Assembly (NCBI RefSeq): GCF_947493425.1 | Contig: NZ_CANLRP010000009.1 | Location: 1-64,000, forward strand | DNA length: 64,000 nt | Direction of reading: 5' to 3' | DNA from: an uncultured Microscilla sp. | GTDB taxonomy: Bacteria; Bacteroidota; Bacteroidia; Cytophagales; Microscillaceae | Position numbers and translations under genes: made by a program | The notes under the pieces: generated by a model | Database searches by the model: none | What the model was told of the DNA's origin: nothing | The model's input: the letters and a program-made list of their open reading frames with translations, nothing else | Shown: piece after piece, positions 59,761 through 64,000 of the stretch | Numbering within the stretch: position 1 is the stretch's first letter | Layout: each line of letters opens with the position of its first letter

Positions 59761-61098
59761 TTATGCTTCTACAAACGCTTTCATCAAGTATGCTTTAAAC
59801 TCCTCAAAGCTGTTAGACATTGTCAGGTTTTTATTGGGGTTATCCATTACTTCCTGCAATTTTTCGGGTATGGGCAACTTCTGGTCAATGGCTTGTTCTA
59901 CTACCTCCAGAAATTTAGCGGGGTGGGCAGTAGACAAAAACACACCTACTATATCATCTCCTTTGTTGGCAAGATACTCTTGAGTAGCACGATAGCCAAT
60001 GGCACTATGAGGGTCTAGCACATATTGGCTATGCGCAAATACCTTTCTGATGGTTTCTTTGGTTTCCTCATCGCTGTAATACTTTCCGGTAATTTTCCCC
60101 TCAAATGCTTGATAATCATCACCTAACCACTCTTTGATCCGGACAAAATTACTTGGGTTGCCCACATCCATCGCGTTAGAAATGGTAGCAAATGACGGGT
60201 GAGGAGTAAACTCGCCACTTTGCAAAAACTGAGGAAATACATTGTTCTTATTAGTTGCTGAAACAAAGCTGTGTATGGGCAAACCCATTTGCTGAGCAAG
60301 TAAGCCTCCACACAGATTGCCTAAGTTGCCACTAGGTACAGTAAATACTAGTTTTTTGCCCAAATGCTTGAGTTGTGCATAAGCATAAAAATAATAAAAT
60401 GATTGAGGTATTAATCGGCTGATGTTGATAGAGTTAGCCGATGATAGTGGTAGTTGGCTTCTAAGCTCATCATTGAGAAAAGCTTGCTTGACTAGTTTCT
60501 GACAATCGTCGAAAGTACCATCAATGGCAATCGCGGTCACGTTTTCGCCCAGCGTGCTAAACTGCTTTTCCTGAATAGGGCTCACCTTGCCCGCTGGGTA
60601 AAGTACCACCACCTTGATACCAGGTACTTGATAAAAGCCCTGGGCTACCGCTCCGCCAGTATCGCCCGAAGTGGCTACCAAAATATGAATATCCTGTGTT
60701 TGAGTAGCTGAAGCATCAGCGGCTTGTTTGGTTTGCCAATAGCCCATCAGTTGTGCCATAAAACGTGCCCCAAAATCTTTGAAGGCAAGCGTAGGTCCGT
60801 GAAAAAGCTCTTGTACATATACCCGCTCGTCTAACTTCTTGACAGGAGCGTCAAAATTGATTGCTGTGCGTACACAACGCTCAAGGTCAGCTTCAGGTAT
60901 TTCATCGCCTAACAGGGCTTTGCTTACCTCAATGGCTATTTCTGGCAAAGACAACGATTCGATGTTGTCGAAAAAACCAGTAGGCAGGGTGGGCACCTGC
61001 TTGGGTACATATAAACCATTATCGGGCGGAAGCCCCTGAAAGATCGCTTGTTGAAAGCTTACTTCCTTGCTTTGTTTTTGAGTACTATATAATTGCAT
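59761..61098 (-). CDS. thrC: Threonine synthase
   Basis: 445-residue PLP enzyme converting O-phosphohomoserine to threonine. It begins MQLYSTQKQSKEVSFQQAI and GLPPDNGLYVP, as threonine synthases do. The PLP lysine lies in GPTLAFKDFGARFM, phosphate binding in VATSGDTGGAVAQGF, and the late core has FTVPSGNLGNLCGG. The ATG at 61098 is chosen; the frame to 61146 adds 16 residues not found in the family. It is the last gene of a thrA-thrB-thrC cluster, though a 215-bp gap with a small palindrome (61248-61263) separates it from thrB, so it could also be expressed on its own. Confidence 0.95.
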   Translation of the reverse strand: MQLYSTQKQSKEVSFQQAIFQGLPPDNGLYVPKQVPTLPTGFFDNIESLSLPEIAIEVSKALLGDEIPEADLERCVRTAINFDAPVKKLDERVYVQELFHGPTLAFKDFGARFMAQLMGYWQTKQAADASATQTQDIHILVATSGDTGGAVAQGFYQVPGIKVVVLYPAGKVSPIQEKQFSTLGENVTAIAIDGTFDDCQKLVKQAFLNDELRSQLPLSSANSINISRLIPQSFYYFYAYAQLKHLGKKLVFTVPSGNLGNLCGGLLAQQMGLPIHSFVSATNKNNVFPQFLQSGEFTPHPSFATISNAMDVGNPSNFVRIKEWLGDDYQAFEGKITGKYYSDEETKETIRKVFAHSQYVLDPHSAIGYRATQEYLANKGDDIVGVFLSTAHPAKFLEVVEQAIDQKLPIPEKLQEVMDNPNKNLTMSNSFEEFKAYLMKAFVEA

Positions 61099-61247
61099 TT
61101 TTGAAAATTCTTTGAGGTGAAAAAAGCTATAAGAGATGAGCAACAAGCCACAAGTCTTTATCTGTGGCTTTTAAACTAACAATTAATGAATCGAGCTTGC
61201 GAACTCAACGAAGTTAATTTATTAGCTACCTTCAAAACAGGGTACAC

Positions 61248-61263
61248 ACCGATATTCATCGGT
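61248..61263. promoter_or_regulatory. Small palindrome in the thrB-thrC gap
   Basis: ACCGAT (61248-61253) and ATCGGT (61258-61263) form a perfect inverted repeat around ATTC, in the 215 bp between thrB and thrC. It could be a regulator site or a weak hairpin. The ATCGGT core is the same as that of the proposed TetR sites, which may be coincidence. Confidence 0.3.
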
Positions 61264-61313
61264 ATCTAAGGACTTTTGACTTGTCGCTTGCCTCTACTGG
61301 GACTTTTAATTTG

Positions 61314-62246
61314 TTACTTAATTACTATTGGACCGTTTTGATTAATTACCGAAGTATAGGTTTCGCTTGTGACTCCCATATCAGCAAAAATCTTTGCCTG
61401 AATATGGGCTATTTCAAGTGCTATCTCTTTATGCTGGCAAAGCGAAAAAATAGAAGGCCCTGATCCTGAAATACCACAACCCAACGCTCCGGCTTTGAGC
61501 GAAGCCGCTTTTATTTCGCCAAAAGAAGGAATCAATAATGAACGCACGGGTTCTATCACGACATCCTGCAGCGAGCGACTAATCAGTCCATAGTCTTTGC
61601 GGTACAAGCCTGCAATTAAGCCTGCTACATTTCCCCATTGTGTCACTGCATCGGTCAAAGGAATGTCCTTTTTCAAAATCTGTCGGGCATCCTTGGTAGC
61701 CACCTCTATTTGTGGGTGTATCACAGTACAATACAAACTTTCTGGGGTATCTATAGGAACAATGTCTAACGGAGCATAACTTCTGATGAGCACAAAACCA
61801 CCCATAAGGGCAGGAGCCACATTGTCGGCGTGAGCAGCTCCACAGGCAAGCCGTTCCCCTTCCATAGCAAAAGGAACCAGTTCGGCGGAGGTAAACGGTT
61901 TGTCCAAGAGTTCGTTCATGGCAAAAGCTCCTGCAGCTGAACTTGCCGCACTAGAGCCCAATCCACTGCCTAAAGGCATTTTTTTGTGAAGCCAAACTTT
62001 GGCACCCCCTTCATAATCAGTTTTTTTGATCAACTGTTGCATAGCCACGCCAGCGGTGTTTGAGGCAGTATCAGTAGGCAGTTTACCGCCGTCTCCAGTA
62101 ATTGCCACAATCTCTACTCCCGGTTCGTCCTTTAGCTCTACTACTACTTCATCGCCAGGGCTGTCAATGGCAAAGCCCAATACATCGTAGCCACAGGCTA
62201 CATTGGCCACCGTAGCCGGAGCAAATACTTTGATTTTCTTTCCCAT
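61314..62246 (-). CDS. thrB: Homoserine kinase
   Basis: 310-residue GHMP kinase that phosphorylates homoserine. It has the start VFAPATVANVACGYDVLGFAID, the ATP-binding PLGSGLGSSAASSAAGAFA, DNVAPALMGGFVLI, and the third GHMP motif ALGCGISGSGPSIFSL. The ATG at 62246 is used; a GTG one codon upstream is possible. thrA ends 4 bp before it on the same strand, so the two are translationally linked. Confidence 0.95.
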   Translation of the reverse strand: MGKKIKVFAPATVANVACGYDVLGFAIDSPGDEVVVELKDEPGVEIVAITGDGGKLPTDTASNTAGVAMQQLIKKTDYEGGAKVWLHKKMPLGSGLGSSAASSAAGAFAMNELLDKPFTSAELVPFAMEGERLACGAAHADNVAPALMGGFVLIRSYAPLDIVPIDTPESLYCTVIHPQIEVATKDARQILKKDIPLTDAVTQWGNVAGLIAGLYRKDYGLISRSLQDVVIEPVRSLLIPSFGEIKAASLKAGALGCGISGSGPSIFSLCQHKEIALEIAHIQAKIFADMGVTSETYTSVINQNGPIVIK

Positions 62247-62250
62247 CACC

Positions 62251-64000
62251 TTATACTTTGTTCACGCTTAAGTTAAACTTATAGCTGCTTTGCCCCAAAT
62301 AATGACGCACGCTTATGATTTCGGCAAACACTCCCGCAGCCGTTACATCGGCTCCTGCGCCTGGTCCTCTAATGACCAAAGGTTGATTTTGATAACGTTG
62401 CGAAGTAAAAGCAATCATATTATCGCTGCCACGTAAAGTATAAAAAGGGTGGGCACTATCTACTGCCTCCAGTTTTACTTTGGCTTCACCATTTTCCAGC
62501 ACCGCCACCAGACGTAATTTTTTACCTTCCTTGGCTGCTTGTTCCACCCTTTCCTGAAAAACTCCATTTGCTTGCTCCAGCGCGTCAAAAAACTGTTCGA
62601 CCGAAGCCGCATCCAGACAACTTTGTGGCAAAATGTTTTCTACTTGTACCTGGTCTGGCTCAAGTGCCCAACCTACTTCACGGGCAAGAATCAGAATCTT
62701 ACGTGCCACATCTTGTCCGTTGAGATCATCACGGGGGTCAGGTTCAGTCAATCCCTTATTTTTAGCGTCTTTTACTATTTCACTAAATGGGGTACTTCCG
62801 TCAAAATTGTTGAAGATATAAGAAAGTGTACCTGACAATACCCCTTCTATTTTATGTATTTTATCCCCACTGTTTTGTAGGTCATTCAGGGTATTGATTA
62901 CCGGAAGCCCAGCCCCTACATTGGTTTCGTACAAAAACTTGACCCCGTGCAACAAAGCCGCTTGCTTCAACCTTTGGTAAGTAAGGTAGTTGGCTGAGTT
63001 GGCAAGCTTGTTAGGTGTAGCAATTGATATACTGGATTTGAGAATGTCTTCGTAGTAGTCAATGGCAATGTGAGCCGCGGTACAATCTACAAAAATACTG
63101 TTGGGTAGGTTGAGCGCTTTCATTTTATTGATATAAGCTTGCGTGTCAGATGTTTCGCCGGTGGCTAATAGCTCATCTTTGCTCAGTGAAATATCCAGCC
63201 CATTTTCATCAAAGCGCATTTTTTTAGAATTGGCAAGTGCTACCAGGTTAATATTGATGCCTTGCTCTTGCAACAAATACCCTTTTTGTTGGTGTAATTG
63301 GTGCAGCAATGTATTGCCGATCAAACCAGCCCCTAACATAAATATATGAATGGTTTTGGTGTTCGATAAAAAGAAAGCTTCGTGCAAAGCATTGAGGGCT
63401 TTCGCCAAATCTTTGGTGGCAATGACCGTAGATACGTTTAGTTCAGACGAGCCCTGCGCTATAGCCACCACATTGATGCCGTTGTTGCCCAATGCCGTAA
63501 ACAAGTTGCCCGAAATACCTGGCATACGGCGCATGTGCTCGCCTATAATTGCCACTACTGACAAGTCTTGCTCTATAGAAACTTTATTCACTTTTTTGGC
63601 TTGAATTTCAAGTGAAAAAGCTTCTTCTATAACCTCTTTAGCTTCTTTAGCGTCTTCAGGAGCTACCGCAAAACAAATAGAATGTTCAGACGAAGCCTGG
63701 CTAATCAATACTATATTGATCTGGTGCTGGGCCAATGCTCCAAAGATACGCGACGATACTCCAGGTACCCCTACCATGCCACTGCCACTTACTCGCAATA
63801 AAGCAATGTGTTCGATAGACGAGATTCCTTTGACCGGAAACTGCCCTTGAGCACTCGTTTGACCAATGAGGGTGCCAGCAAAATCAGGATTAAAAGTGTT
63901 TTTTATTCTTAATGGAATATTTTGAGAAATAGCAGGTTGTAGGGTAGGAGGGTAAATGATTTTTGCCCCAAAGTGTGATAATTCCATGGCCTCTTCGTAA
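62251..64000 (-). CDS. thrA: Bifunctional aspartokinase/homoserine dehydrogenase, C-terminal part (runs off window)
   Basis: At least 582 residues are visible; the frame is open through the window end, reading YEEAMELSHFGAKIIYP, which is internal to aspartokinase. So the start and most of the kinase domain lie beyond 64000. Visible parts are the end of the kinase domain, two ACT domains (LLRVSGSGMVGVPGVSSRIFGAL and VVAIIGEHMRRMPGISGNLF) and the homoserine dehydrogenase domain, with the NAD(P) motif FMLGAGLIGNTLL, ETNVGAGLPVINTL and the catalytic region PDPRDDLNGQDVARKI. It ends 4 bp before thrB. It feeds aspartate into threonine and methionine synthesis, normally under Thr feedback through the ACT domains. 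Confidence 0.95.
   Translation of the reverse strand, partial: YEEAMELSHFGAKIIYPPTLQPAISQNIPLRIKNTFNPDFAGTLIGQTSAQGQFPVKGISSIEHIALLRVSGSGMVGVPGVSSRIFGALAQHQINIVLISQASSEHSICFAVAPEDAKEAKEVIEEAFSLEIQAKKVNKVSIEQDLSVVAIIGEHMRRMPGISGNLFTALGNNGINVVAIAQGSSELNVSTVIATKDLAKALNALHEAFFLSNTKTIHIFMLGAGLIGNTLLHQLHQQKGYLLQEQGININLVALANSKKMRFDENGLDISLSKDELLATGETSDTQAYINKMKALNLPNSIFVDCTAAHIAIDYYEDILKSSISIATPNKLANSANYLTYQRLKQAALLHGVKFLYETNVGAGLPVINTLNDLQNSGDKIHKIEGVLSGTLSYIFNNFDGSTPFSEIVKDAKNKGLTEPDPRDDLNGQDVARKILILAREVGWALEPDQVQVENILPQSCLDAASVEQFFDALEQANGVFQERVEQAAKEGKKLRLVAVLENGEAKVKLEAVDSAHPFYTLRGSDNMIAFTSQRYQNQPLVIRGPGAGADVTAAGVFAEIISVRHYLGQSSYKFNLSVNKV

Noticed and set aside
1-64000. CRISPR array or rRNA operon
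   Set aside because: No regularly spaced direct repeats of CRISPR type and no rRNA-like conserved sequence were seen anywhere in the window.

Overview
The window reads as chromosomal DNA of a low-to-moderate GC member of the Bacteroidota, most likely a Cytophagales bacterium of the marine Microscilla/Flammeovirga type. The pointers are a PorV/PorU2-type pair of the type IX secretion system, GIN-domain (DUF2807) and DUF4296 envelope proteins, paired ExbD proteins in TonB-type energising operons, TAnnTTTG-type promoters and few Shine-Dalgarno sequences. The genus is an inference from protein style; no rRNA is present to settle it.

Layout. 1-553: the 3' end of a group IIC intron. 574-2043: a GAF-SpoIIE phosphatase. 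2799-5261: two tandem paralogous lipoproteins. 5342-7404: three tandem exported coiled-coil/SPOR-like proteins. 7606-9003: fumC. 9268-14280: the rimP-nusA-infB translation/transcription operon. 14831-16537: cysS. 16729-22908: PorV-like protein plus a giant PorU2-like C25 protease. 23161-25313: YbjN-like protein and an AAA ATPase. 25571-28930: fabG and two desaturase paralogs. 29255-33173: envelope proteins (GIN domain, PagL-like, TPR) and a nucleoside phosphorylase. 33358-36331: DUF389 membrane protein and ansA. 36431-36518: tRNA-Ser(GGA) with a good promoter. 36596-41573: an ExbB/ExbD cluster with pheA inserted between two exbD pairs. 41648-45256: a compact three-gene DndD-like ATPase / FtsK-like ATPase / small-protein module. 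45420-48392: class II aldolase, fabF and a TetR regulator. 49244-55796: a one-module NRPS, a SET-domain protein, a phosphopantetheinyl transferase and an FAD oxidoreductase. 56027-59721: NqrM-like protein, glmM, cysteine desulfurase and a DUF4296 lipoprotein. 59761-64000: thrC, thrB and the 3' part of thrA.

Most of the window is core metabolism and envelope biology. Three parts stand out. The first is the DndD/FtsK/small-protein operon, which looks like part of a DNA-modification or defence system without its usual modification genes. The second is the small NRPS locus, where a SET-domain protein follows the NRPS and the activating phosphopantetheinyl transferase lies close by. The third is a pair of dispersed 160-190 bp palindromic elements (about 31.2 and 53.6 kb). 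Their left and right arms differ between copies but stay complementary within each copy, which points to a selected hairpin.
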